The position numbers and the translations under genes were made by a program. Below are positions 51,469-60,524 of a stretch of 64,000 nt of DNA, piece by piece. Positions within the stretch are counted from its first letter, which is position 1, and each line of letters opens with the position of its first letter. The stretch lies in the NCBI GenBank assembly GCA_002794465.1, contig MTSL01000072.1:1-64000 (forward strand), read 5' to 3'. This DNA comes from Paramicrosporidium saccamoebae (lineage: Eukaryota; Rozellomycota). A model generated the notes under the pieces. That model saw nothing but the letters and a program-made list of their open reading frames with translations. It did not search any database and was not told where the DNA came from.

Positions 51469-51606
51469 ATGAATTGGGTCATCATCGGAATGGGCGTGGG
51501 ATTCATGTTGCTGATTATATTCTCGCTGGCATTGAAGCGATGGATGGCAAGTGCAGACGATGGAGGGTACACTGGGGAATGGCAGCATGAGATGGAGAGC
51601 TGCTAG
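51469..51606 (+). CDS. 45-aa single-pass membrane peptide
   Basis: A short frame from an ATG 61 bp after the previous stop: MNWVIIGMGVGFMLLIIFSL then ALKRW and a polar tail that ends MESC. One helix of about 19 residues occupies most of the N-terminal half. AATAAA at 51439-51444 ends the upstream gene and stands just before this one. The frame is short enough to be chance, but its hydrophobic profile and the place in the cluster support a gene. Confidence 0.5.
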   Translation: MNWVIIGMGVGFMLLIIFSLALKRWMASADDGGYTGEWQHEMESC

Positions 51607-51719
51607 TGGCAATGTGCTGGCGGACACCATCATAATAGAGGCGACTTTAATCAATAACACTGTAAAGGAGGGCCCAGTAATGATGCGAGAATTGATGAGA
51701 GCGAATAACTCGGCTCATC

Positions 51720-51823
51720 GTCTATTAACCATGTTGTAAGAATGGATAAAAATGAAGACTTTGACTCATCATCTATTAGCCATGTTGTAAGAACGGATAA
51801 AAATGAAGGATTCGACTCAATGT
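51720..51823. repeat. Two copies of a 52-bp unit including the NCA2 stop codon
   Basis: Copies begin near 51720 and 51772: both contain TCTATTA.CCATGTTGTAAGAA followed by GGATAAAAATGAAG. The second copy is the last part of the NCA2 coding sequence and its stop. Confidence 0.85.
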
Positions 51824-53059
51824 CCATAGTTTCCGCTCACTGGGAATTCCAGTAAACAACTCTTGTAGATCATCCAAGAGGAGCTCAGTATGCTTTTGAT
51901 CGAGTGAATTGGAGGACAGGTGAGCTAGATCATCAAGAAGGGACTGGATGATGAGAAGACATTTTCCGGATATCCGATACTCGGCCATGTTTGAGTTAAA
52001 CAAGGCTTGAAGAGTGTGGAGCTTTTCTCTAATCCCTTCCAAATAAAATTTGTCAGCACTGTGTAGCCACCTTTTAACATAGAAACGACCTGCACCGAGA
52101 GTAGAATACAGAATGAAGAGAAGAGGGACCACAGCGAGCAACTCAAAGTTCAGCTCATTGGCCTTTAATAGACGATCCATGGCCAGCATGGCGCTTTCCA
52201 AATCAACCTTGCTTTTCTGAACCTGGATCAGGAGCATTGTCACAAGATTACCGGCAAAGACATTTCGCAATGGCGACTGTAACTCTTCTTCGTACTTTTT
52301 AAGCAGCAAGGTGACATCTCCCTGCCTTACTTGACTGGTCACTAAATCTGCTGAAATGTCAGGATACTGTTTCTGGGCAAATGAGACGACCATTCTTTCA
52401 AGCGATTCCATATCGGCTTTCAGGGCAGAGGCGCTCGCCAATGCAAGATTGCTGCTGCGATACCGTATCGTTCTCCAAATATCCTTGATCGGGTTGGCAA
52501 TCCAGTCAGTTAAGAGATGTTGTGACGCGTGATAGGCCTCTTTCCAAAAATTCAATACTTCTTCCCAGTCGAGTTGAGAAATCAGCTTCAGAGTGATGAG
52601 GCCAACAATACCGCATGCAGCGCACGGAACCAAATACAAAGAGACCCAGCTCGGACGTATAAGTGGTATCTGATCGATTTGAAAGGTAGAGTCATTTGCA
52701 TTTTGAAACAGAAGAGTCCTCCCAAGATCCTCAATTGCCCTATCGCGGGCCTCTTCCATCTGAGAGATTCGTTCATGCAGGTCATCACTTTTTACAAAAG
52801 ACGTCAACTTGATCCGTTTGAGAATTACACCAACACCAGCGTTGTATAGCTGGCGAAAATTTGTAGTTTCTACTTGGAACAGAAGATGCTTGAGAAATCC
52901 GCCCCGCCGGACAAGCTTCAGGTAGCGAATAGACTCTTCCACCTTGTATACATTATCCAGCTTTTTTCTGACTACATCCACAACCGGAACCGCCCGCGAT
53001 TCCTTGTTAATATTCTGCTGCTCAATGGCCCGAATCCAGAGTGAAACGGCATCGACCAT
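51776..53059 (-). CDS. NCA2: NCA2 family mitochondrial protein
   Basis: A 427-aa single-exon protein starting MVDAVSLWIRAIEQQNI. It has two hydrophobic helices, WVSLYLVPCAACGIVGLITL (residues about 140-165) and LAVVPLLFILYSTLGAGRFY, and the family-typical DIWRTIRYR after WIANPIKDI, near residue 200. Nca2 resides in the mitochondrial inner membrane and controls expression of mitochondrial ATP synthase subunits. It is shorter than yeast Nca2 (616), mainly at the N-terminus. The start is 23 bp from the divergent AC19 ATG. The last 50 bp of coding sequence are duplicated downstream. Confidence 0.85.
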   Translation of the reverse strand: MVDAVSLWIRAIEQQNINKESRAVPVVDVVRKKLDNVYKVEESIRYLKLVRRGGFLKHLLFQVETTNFRQLYNAGVGVILKRIKLTSFVKSDDLHERISQMEEARDRAIEDLGRTLLFQNANDSTFQIDQIPLIRPSWVSLYLVPCAACGIVGLITLKLISQLDWEEVLNFWKEAYHASQHLLTDWIANPIKDIWRTIRYRSSNLALASASALKADMESLERMVVSFAQKQYPDISADLVTSQVRQGDVTLLLKKYEEELQSPLRNVFAGNLVTMLLIQVQKSKVDLESAMLAMDRLLKANELNFELLAVVPLLFILYSTLGAGRFYVKRWLHSADKFYLEGIREKLHTLQALFNSNMAEYRISGKCLLIIQSLLDDLAHLSSNSLDQKHTELLLDDLQELFTGIPSERKLWTLSRILHFYPFLQHG

Positions 53060-53082
53060 GGGAGATGACGCCAGGGCAGGTC
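53060..53082. promoter_or_regulatory. 23-bp divergent spacer between NCA2 and AC19 start codons
   Basis: Only 23 bp separate the two ATGs, so the transcription start of each gene must lie in the neighbouring coding sequence or within a few bases of its own ATG. The piece is GC-rich with no TATA box. Confidence 0.65.
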
Positions 53083-53602
53083 ATGGAGCAGTCTTCTGCA
53101 GCCGCTGCCGTCGATCCGGACCGTCTCACCATCCAATATTTCGAGAATGGTGGCGCGAATCCCCAAAAGGAGGAGATTTCTATTGTATGGGACCAAGTCT
53201 AGACAGACTAATAGTGCAGGTGTCAACAGCGGACGGTACGACTGAGGATAAGCGTTGTGCCACCTTTTCCATAAAGAACGAGGACCACACTCTCGGAAAT
53301 GCCCTAAGGCATGTTATTATGAAAAAGTACAGGTTGAACAGGTGATTCTGACCGTGTAGTCCGGATGTAGACTTTTGTGGCTATTCTGTGCCACATCCGT
53401 CTGAGGCCAAGATCCACCTCCGTATCCAGACGAGAGGTATGCTCGTCCAACCTGTCTCACCTTATCTGTAGGACCACCAGCTATTGATGTGCTTAGAAAG
53501 GGGCTGGACGATCTACAGTCCATGATGGAAATTCTCTTGAAAAAGTTTGATGCCGCTGTCCAAGGGGGCGATTATGAGCACTACCCTGATGTTGAGATTT
53601 AG
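53083..53602 (+). CDS. RPC19: AC19/RPC19, shared subunit of RNA polymerases I and III
   Basis: Exons 53083-53184, 53220-53326, 53360-53436 and 53472-53602 (introns 35, 33 and 35 nt) give 138 aa; yeast AC19 has 142. The alpha-like core reads [40 protein letters not shown] and [20 protein letters not shown]. It pairs with AC40 to nucleate assembly of Pol I and Pol III. The first intron could also be read as 23 nt, but the 35-nt version has a better donor (GTATGG). A poly(A) signal follows the stop at once. Confidence 0.95.
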
Positions 53603-53872
53603 AATAAATAAAGCAAGACTCTGATTTCCAACCTTAGAACAACTATAGCAAGAGATAGCGGTCACGTGAAATGTGGGGTGGGACTATGTGTTATGCTGAG
53701 CAAATAAACGTAAAGTTAACGTGTGCCAAGTGTGAGATTGGTGAGAATAAAAACCCTGTTAATGCGCGAAATGTTTCACAAATCTCTTATTGGAATCTCT
53801 ACTTTATAGATACACAGTGCCATCTCCCACCAAGTAAAGGCAGAATTCCTAGACGGGCCCCGGAAGCTGACC

Positions 53873-54304
53873 ATGCTCCGCTGGTTCAGTTCAATGGCCG
53901 ATACGCTACCCGCAAAGACATTCAGAGTGCGCAGTTTTAGGCCTCGTCTTGTCGACCCCGTAGAGATACAGACGAAAATTGACCGTACTCTTATAAAATA
54001 GTGCTCACGAGGTAGAATTGCCATACTTTGTGGAGCGGACAAAGCTCGGTCGAAACCTTCCCGTGTACATTCACGTCCGGAAACAACATCCAGAAACAGT
54101 AGTGCGTCGCATTTATGGAAATATTAGGGTATGTCTCATCTGAACGTTACAATATTGCTATAGGTGCTGGCAGACGAAATCAAAGCGCTTCTAGAAATAA
54201 GGAAGCCTTCGGATTTTGATGTGCGTGAAGATTTGTCGCACATTATTATCAAAGGGAGTCACCAGACAAAGCTACGAAAATTTTTAACAAAGAAGGGATT
54301 CTGA
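53873..54304 (+). CDS. IMG2: Mitochondrial ribosomal protein mL49 (IMG2)
   Basis: Exons 53873-53984, 54016-54128 and 54164-54304 (introns 31 and 35 nt) give 121 aa. It begins MLRWFSSMADTLPAKTFRVR, a mitochondrial-type presequence, and continues YFVERTKLGRNLPVYIHVRK, HPETVVRRIYGNIRVLADEI and IIIKGSHQTKLRKFLTKKGF, the mL49 signature ending in GF. It is a component of the large mitochondrial ribosomal subunit. Its stop lies 24 bp from the convergent BUB3 stop. The 270 bp upstream contain a CACGTG E-box near 53664. Confidence 0.9.
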
Positions 54305-54328
54305 GCTGTTCGATGAATAAAATCAGAT

Positions 54329-55381
54329 TTATTGACTCTTCCCGCGGATATCAGTATCTTCCATAGTCCTGATAAATATAGAGTCTGGGGCATGACTAGA
54401 GAATTATTAGGCACTAACAAATAAAGACCGTACTCTTTCTCGCCTTCTTCGTAGCAATAAGAAGAGGCAATTGCAAGGAGAGAACCATCGCGGCTGAACG
54501 CCAGAGATGAGATACTTGAATGATTCTTAGGGAAGCTACGGATGCGCTTCTTTGAAATCGGATCCCATGCACAGACAATCCCATCGCTTCCGCCCGTACA
54601 AAACGTTCCGTATTTTGGATGAAAGGCCACAGCATTGACAGGATAGACAGTCTCCATGTTTGCCTGGTCGGGCATCGGAGCGCGATGGCACTTGAAGGCA
54701 AAGTTCTGGGACTGCCCAGCGGGGTCCAAATACTCTACACCAACCCGTCCCTCTATGGATGAGATTACAAACGCCTTTCCGTTGGGGAATAAACGAATGC
54801 AACGGGTCTGATGTCTTAGGGAAGACTCTCTTGTCTGTAACGGCGCATCAAGTTTCCGGGTATCATAGACTTGGACATGCCGATCGGCCATCCCGACGAC
54901 AAGGACATTCTGTGCGCAGTCCATCGAGTATACCTTGCCCGGTACATTAAGACTTGCGGTTCTGGTTGCCGAGTTTGTATCCCATGCCGTCACGGTTGAA
55001 TCCCACGAGCCAGAGAAGAGAATGCCGGTGGACTGACAGCGAACGAGGGACCGGACCGCATCTTCATGCGTTCCCAGAATGGAAGTCTTTAGGGTGTTCC
55101 AGTCAATGCGCATGACTTGACGGTTCAGGCCGCCGGTGAATGCGACAGAATCACTGTCAGAGAAGCAGCAGTCGAGCAGAGCGGCGTCGAATGGGATTTT
55201 GCCTTTCAGCTTGTTCTCTTGGGCATTATACAAGTACAGGTGCTACAGATTACTTGGATACTTTACGACGTACTGCGTCCCAAGATGAGGCTAATAAATG
55301 GTCCGTTTCGTTTCCAAAATGAACTGCGGATATGCCGTCTTTGGGCGGCGCAGACAGCTCAACTTCAGTTCCCGGCTGCAT
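54329..55381 (-). CDS. BUB3: BUB3, spindle checkpoint WD40 protein
   Basis: Exons 55274-55381, 54429-55242 and 54329-54384 (introns 31 and 44 nt) give 325 aa. Joins give SAPPKDGISAV, LLASSWDAHLYLYN and, at the end, YDSIFIRTMEDTDIRGKSQ. Inside are the WD repeats and the BUB3 blocks FSGSWDSTVTAWD, QTRCIRLFPNGKAFVISSIE, GRVGVEYLD, YPVNAVAFHPKYGTFCTGGS and LAIASSYCYEEGE. BUB3 carries BUB1 and BUBR1/Mad3 to kinetochores. RAE1 is the closest alternative, but the GRVGVEYLD region fits BUB3. The stop is inside AATAAA. Confidence 0.93.
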
Positions 55382-55384
55382 CCT

Positions 55385-55715
55385 CAAAGTCGGGGCTGGA
55401 TCCCAACTCTTAAGTCCCGGTTGGATTTTTAATCTCGGCTGGATCCCCCAAAGTCCCAGCTTGATTATCCAAAGTCCCGACTTGATTCTCCAACGTTCCG
55501 ACTTGATTCTCCAAAGTCCCGACTTGATTCTCCAAAGTTCCGGCTTGATTCTCCAGAGTCCCGACTCGATTCTCCAGTCCTGACTTGATTCTCCAGAGTT
55601 CCGACTCGATTTTCCAGAGTTCCAACTGGATACTCACCCTCAGCGACTGGATTCCCACTCTTAGCAACTGGATTGCCACTCCTAGTGACTGGATTCTTGC
55701 CCTCAGCAACTAGGT
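55385..55715. repeat. Minisatellite of about sixteen 21-bp units
   Basis: The unit is close to GACTTGATTCTCCAAAGTCCC. Central copies are most alike; outer copies drift into a second form containing GACTGGATTCCCACTC. The array starts 4 bp upstream of the BUB3 start codon and ends about 80 bp from the ARF stop, so it occupies the BUB3 promoter and 5' leader. Because 21 is divisible by three, long open frames appear on both strands. Confidence 0.9.
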
Positions 55716-55793
55716 CCTACAATCTTCGTTCTAACCAGTTCCAAGCATAAGTTTTATTTAATCCTCACGAAAGACAACACTGATTACTAATCA

Positions 55794-56415
<622 letters not shown>

Positions 56416-56674
56416 TTAATTGTTACTGTGACGTGAGGATGGAGAGCTTAGTGTACAGAAAGAGGGCCGTGGTTGAATTGACAACACAAGCGTCCCGATT
56501 CGTCAGGGGCCAGGTCCTCTTATGCGCCCGCCCCATCTGGTCAATTAGGATAAATTACCATACACACGAAATCCAAATGAACCATTCTATAACGTGAATT
56601 ATTGATTCTATCATGAAACTATCTCAGGACCATCGGGGTTGTAAAAAGGCAAACGTGACCCTATCATGAGACAA

Positions 56675-57117
56675 TCAAGACTGCACGGAGACTGGATTGA
56701 TTTCCCTCTCCATCTCAATTCTTTCACGAGCGCGGACTATCTTGGATTGCAAGTAAAAGGAGCCGCCGGCCAGCCGGTCATTCGCTTTGAACATTGTCTC
56801 AAACTTCTATCAGGTTAGTCATTGCTAGATTGTGCCTCTTGGAGCTCTACAGAAGGTACATTTTTGGTGACATTCAGGACTTTGTACGCCTCATCCAGAG
56901 GCATCGTCGAGGGCGTTTTGACTGTCGTCTGGGTTGCATTCTTTGTTGCACCTGAATCACATTATGGCAATAGTGAGTTTGGTTACTGGCGGCGGCATGT
57001 TTGAAGGTTTCGCGAATAGAACCAACTATCACTTTTGTCCCGAGCACAATGACTTGTCCAAGAACCCTCAATACCTAGAATGATATAATAAACTACTTTT
57101 TGAGAAAGGCATACCAT
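56675..57117 (-). CDS. PAM16: PAM16/TIM16, J-like subunit of the mitochondrial import motor
   Basis: Exons 57115-57117 (the ATG alone), 56987-57074, 56836-56951 and 56675-56806 (introns 40, 35 and 29 nt) give 112 aa. It reads [30 protein letters not shown], then [26 protein letters not shown] and [19 protein letters not shown], the PAM16 signature. It holds PAM18 at the TIM23 channel and regulates mtHsp70. The length is close to human PAM16 (125). The last intron is a GC-AG intron (56807-56835). A plus-strand frame over this region is a shadow of the gene. Confidence 0.9.
56807..56835 (-). other. GC-AG intron in PAM16 (29 nt)
   Basis: The donor is GAG|GCACAA, with a GACTAAC branch site 9 bp before its ATAG end. 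It joins LQE to KFETMF, matching the family. The alternative GT donors need a 44-nt or longer intron and remove conserved residues. Confidence 0.7.
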
Positions 57118-57365
57118 GCCGATGCTTGAGCAGAGGACTAGGAAGCCGAAGAATTACTTGGAATTCTCCCCGTCTCTGATTGGCCAGCGCCTCGCGACCG
57201 GGATATAGAGCATTTCAGGCCCGGTCGTGGCTTTGCGCCTCATTTGTGAACGGTTTATTAGCCTTCGTCCGGCCCGCACACTCTGGCTTGCGCCCACGCC
57301 TCCTAACCCCATTAACCCCTCGTGGTCTAGACATACGACCACATCCAGACTGGACTAGCCGGTGT

Positions 57366-58499
57366 ATGCTAAGCTTTTTAATTTCGCTTCGCATATTTTA
57401 CACCCTGCTTGCGACATCCGTCCTGGCTGCCGGCATCCTCCTGGTATCCTACCAGCGCGAGCGCCAGAACTTGATTCTGCGTTCGTGCTGCCTAGTAGTG
57501 CTGGTTATGTATGGCGCTATCCTGGCGGGACATATCAACCACCAAGGGCTGGACCAGGACGACGCCTTTTGCCAGTCGCAAGCAGTCTTTCTCAACTACT
57601 GTTACATTTGCATACATGCACACACCTGCTTTATGATGCTGAACAACTGCTACGTGGCCATGGGATGGAAGATACGCTTCTTTGAGCAGCACGTTGACCG
57701 GGAGTCAACTCTTGTGCTCCTCTCCTACACCATTCCGCTGCTGTATGTTGCATTCTTGGCCTTCAAGATGGCCAATGAGCCAGACTCTATTGCTATTTTG
57801 CCGGGTTCGTTTTTCTGCAGCATAGCAAGACCAAGGCTCACTCTTCAAACACTATGGTTTATCCTATTCTCGGTTCCGGGAAGTGCGCTTTCAGTATTCC
57901 TGCTGTACCAGACATGGAGGGCGCGCCAAAGGACGCTGGTTTATGGAAGTACGACCCAGCTGACCCTGCCGTATCTGATTCGACTAACGATATCAACGTT
58001 TGTTTATATTTGCCTATCGTTTGGATCGTTCATTCCGCTACTCGTCATCTCAGACTTTGATCCAGAATGGCTACCGCCATCCGAGTTTGCCCCGGAGCCA
58101 CACTTGCGGTCACCTTGGTTGAATCCGACAATGTGCATGGTACGCTCAGAGGATATTGGAATCCGGTACTATGCAAACATGATGTGTCCAGGTGTCTTGT
58201 CATATTTCCCTACATATGTTGGTTTGGCATTCTTCCTCATGTACGGCTTTGGAGCACATGCTCGTTCCTCATACCGCCATTTTGTGAATAGGTATTTGTG
58301 TCAGACGAAACGGAGAAACTCGACCCTCCCCCTGATGGATACAGTTAATGGACAGTCCAGCATGGCCAGCATACCGGAAGAAGCGCCAACAGAAGCACCC
58401 TCGCCCGTGGGGTTGCATGAATGGAAAGAGGAATTTCGCTGGTCCGTTGATTCTTCCGAAGCTCACCAATCAACTGCCGAGAGCTCGCCAGTGGATTGA
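57366..58499 (+). CDS. Seven-helix receptor-like membrane protein
   Basis: A 377-aa protein from ATG 57366 with seven clear helices: FLISLRIFYTLLATSVLAAG, LVVLVMYGAILAG, YCYICIHAHTCFMMLNNCYV, LVLLSYTIPLLYVAFLAF, LWFILFSVPGSALSVFLLY, STFVYICLSFGSFIPLLVI and LSYFPTYVGLAFFLMYGFGA. A long extracellular loop with Pro and acidic residues separates helices 6 and 7. The C-terminal tail is Ser/Thr/Glu rich, as in regulated G-protein-coupled receptors. It is not an obvious STE2 or STE3 pheromone receptor. The overall fold suggests a GPCR, but no ligand can be proposed. A TGATTGG box (57177) is shared with divergent PAM16. Confidence 0.75.
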   Translation: MLSFLISLRIFYTLLATSVLAAGILLVSYQRERQNLILRSCCLVVLVMYGAILAGHINHQGLDQDDAFCQSQAVFLNYCYICIHAHTCFMMLNNCYVAMGWKIRFFEQHVDRESTLVLLSYTIPLLYVAFLAFKMANEPDSIAILPGSFFCSIARPRLTLQTLWFILFSVPGSALSVFLLYQTWRARQRTLVYGSTTQLTLPYLIRLTISTFVYICLSFGSFIPLLVISDFDPEWLPPSEFAPEPHLRSPWLNPTMCMVRSEDIGIRYYANMMCPGVLSYFPTYVGLAFFLMYGFGAHARSSYRHFVNRYLCQTKRRNSTLPLMDTVNGQSSMASIPEEAPTEAPSPVGLHEWKEEFRWSVDSSEAHQSTAESSPVD

Positions 58500-58610
58500 C
58501 TAGTTAGTTAGTGGGTCTACTAGTGAGTTGACTAGTTAGCTAATGGGTTCACCAGAGAGTTGACTAGAGTCTACCAGTGGATTAACTCACGAATCCACCC
58601 GGCTTTTCGA
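58486..58610. repeat. Degenerate 32-bp tandem repeat over the receptor stop codon
   Basis: Units begin near CCAGTGGATTGACTAG (58488), CTAGTGAGTTGACTAG, CCAGAGAGTTGACTAG and CCAGTGGATTAACTCA. The first unit contains the stop codon of the seven-helix receptor gene. About 3.5 copies are seen. Confidence 0.85.
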
Positions 58611-58917
58611 GCTCACCAAGCTTCTATCAATAGCGGATTATTTTGGTGGAACTGAAACACCGCACCACATCCCCCATAAATATTGGGTATAATTCACACA
58701 TAGAACAATAATATAGACTGTACATTTGTTCGCATTATGGGAAAGAAACGACGGAATACATCCAACTAACCACCACCAATGGGAAGCGTTTGAGGTTGGC
58801 GGGAAATTGCGAATGGGCGGGATAAGAGGGCCTGGCATTGGAGGGGATAAATTGCCAGCACTTCTCTTGAAAGGAACTGCAGTTGCCCATTGTATTTGTA
58901 TCTGAAAAAAGCCATCC
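58611..58917. promoter_or_regulatory. Alpha-tubulin promoter region
   Basis: 307 bp of unique sequence between the repeat and the tubulin ATG. It is AT-rich near 58700 and holds a GAATGGGCGGGAT element near 58813. I recognise no RNA gene or further exon. Confidence 0.45.
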
Positions 58918-60258
58918 ATGCGCGAAGTGATCTCTATCCACGTCGGCCAAGCCGGAGTCCAAATTGGTAATTCATGCTGGGAACTCTACTGCCAGGAGCA
59001 TGGACTCCAACCTGACGGCACGCTTGCCAACAAGACTGTCCAGCCGGACGGCTCCTTCTCCACCTTCTTTGCTGAAATGGAGGGCGGAAAAAAGTATGTG
59101 CCACGCACAGTCTTTGTCGACTTGGAGCCTACTGTGATTGACGAGGTGAGAACCGGAGCCTACCGACAACTCTTCCACCCCGAGCAACTCATCTCTGGTA
59201 AGGAGGACGCGGCAAACAACTATGCGCGTGGACACTATACCATTGGAAAAGAGATTATTGACCCCGTTCTGGACCGCATCCGCAAGCTGGCCGACAACTG
59301 TGACGGATTACAGGGATTCTTGGTGTTCCACTCATTTGGTGGTGGTACCGGGTCTGGCTTTGGTGCCTTGTTGATGGAGCGTCTCTCTGTCGAGTATGGC
59401 AAAAAGTCCAAGCTCGAGTTCTCCGTCTACCCTGCTCCTCAAGTGTCCACCGTAGTGGTTGAGCCATACAACTCCATCTTGACGACCCACACCACCTTGG
59501 AACACTCTGATTGTTCCTTCATGGTTGACAATGAGGCCATCTATGACATTTGCCGTCGTAATCTGGGAATTGCGCGCCCCAACTACACCAACCTGAACCG
59601 AATCATTGCCCAGGTGGTCTCTTCCATCACGGCCTCCCTCCGCTTCGATGGATCTCTGAATGTGGACCTGACTGAATTCCAGACCAACTTGGTGCCGTAT
59701 CCTCGCATCCATTTCCCCTTGGTCACTTATGCCCCCATCATTTCTGCTGCCAAGGCCTCCCACGAGCAGATGGCTGTTTCGGAGATTACCAATGCTTGCT
59801 TTGAGGCCAGCAATCAAATGGTCAAATGTGATCCCCGTCGTGGAAAGTACATGGCCTGCTGTCTGCTGTACCGCGGAGAAGTCGCCCCCAACGACGTTAC
59901 CTCAGCAATCGCCGCCATCAAGACGAAGCGCACCATTCAGTTTGTTGACTGGTGTCCAACTGGCTTCAAGGTGGGCATTAATCACCAGGCTCCCACTGCT
60001 GTCACTGGCAGCGAAATGGCACCCGTTAAGCGTGCCGTGTGCATGTTGAGCAATACCACTGCCATTGCGGAGGCTTGGAGCCGTCTCGATCACAAGTTTG
60101 ACTTGATGTATGCCAAGCGTGCCTTTGTGCATTGGTACGTTGGTGAGGGTATGGAGGAGGGAGAGTTCTCTGAGGCACGCGAGGATCTGGCTGCTCTTGA
60201 GCGCGATTACCAAGAAGTTGCCTCCGAGTCGATCGCTGCCGATATGGACGAATATTAA
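58918..60258 (+). CDS. TUB1: Alpha-tubulin
   Basis: A 446-aa single-exon protein, complete. It starts [20 protein letters not shown]. The tubulin GTP motif is seen as [20 protein letters not shown], and the alpha-specific catalytic Glu region is present near [20 protein letters not shown]. Relative to animal alpha-tubulin one residue is missing before the position equivalent to acetylatable Lys40, which is Lys39 here (LANK). The C-terminus ends SIAADMDEY with a terminal Tyr. It pairs with beta-tubulin in microtubules. The coding sequence uses G/C-ending codons strongly, as expected for high expression. Confidence 0.98.
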   Translation: MREVISIHVGQAGVQIGNSCWELYCQEHGLQPDGTLANKTVQPDGSFSTFFAEMEGGKKYVPRTVFVDLEPTVIDEVRTGAYRQLFHPEQLISGKEDAANNYARGHYTIGKEIIDPVLDRIRKLADNCDGLQGFLVFHSFGGGTGSGFGALLMERLSVEYGKKSKLEFSVYPAPQVSTVVVEPYNSILTTHTTLEHSDCSFMVDNEAIYDICRRNLGIARPNYTNLNRIIAQVVSSITASLRFDGSLNVDLTEFQTNLVPYPRIHFPLVTYAPIISAAKASHEQMAVSEITNACFEASNQMVKCDPRRGKYMACCLLYRGEVAPNDVTSAIAAIKTKRTIQFVDWCPTGFKVGINHQAPTAVTGSEMAPVKRAVCMLSNTTAIAEAWSRLDHKFDLMYAKRAFVHWYVGEGMEEGEFSEAREDLAALERDYQEVASESIAADMDEY

Positions 60259-60524
60259 GTCGGAAGTATTAAGTTGTTCAAATCCAAATAAATAATCTCT
60301 ATCGATCCTACGAGTTGCAACTGTAAAGCGTGGGTACATTTAGTCTTATTTGTAAGCTGTAGTTTTGGGTGTGGATGTTTCGTTTATCATCCATGCTAGA
60401 GCTATAGGATTTCTCTCGAGCCGCCTGCATATAGACATGCGGTCAGCTGATTGGTCAGTGGCATTCCTTTGTTGCTTCACAGACGGCCTTGTCGCTAGCA
60501 AAGGGCATTGCTCACGTTGCCCAA

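Noticed and set aside
53197-53219. A 23-nt first intron in AC19
   Set aside because: It has the poor donor GTCTAG. The same acceptor with donor GTATGG at 53185 gives a normal 35-nt intron and an equally good protein.
55410-55709. A 99-aa heptad-repeat protein (LENQVGT) on the minus strand
   Set aside because: It arises from a 21-bp minisatellite, has no ATG, and the opposite strand also stays open because the unit is divisible by three.
56817-57004. A plus-strand gene across 56649-57004 with a 15-nt intron
   Set aside because: The minus strand encodes PAM16 with strong family matches; the plus frames are shadows and a 15-nt intron is implausible.
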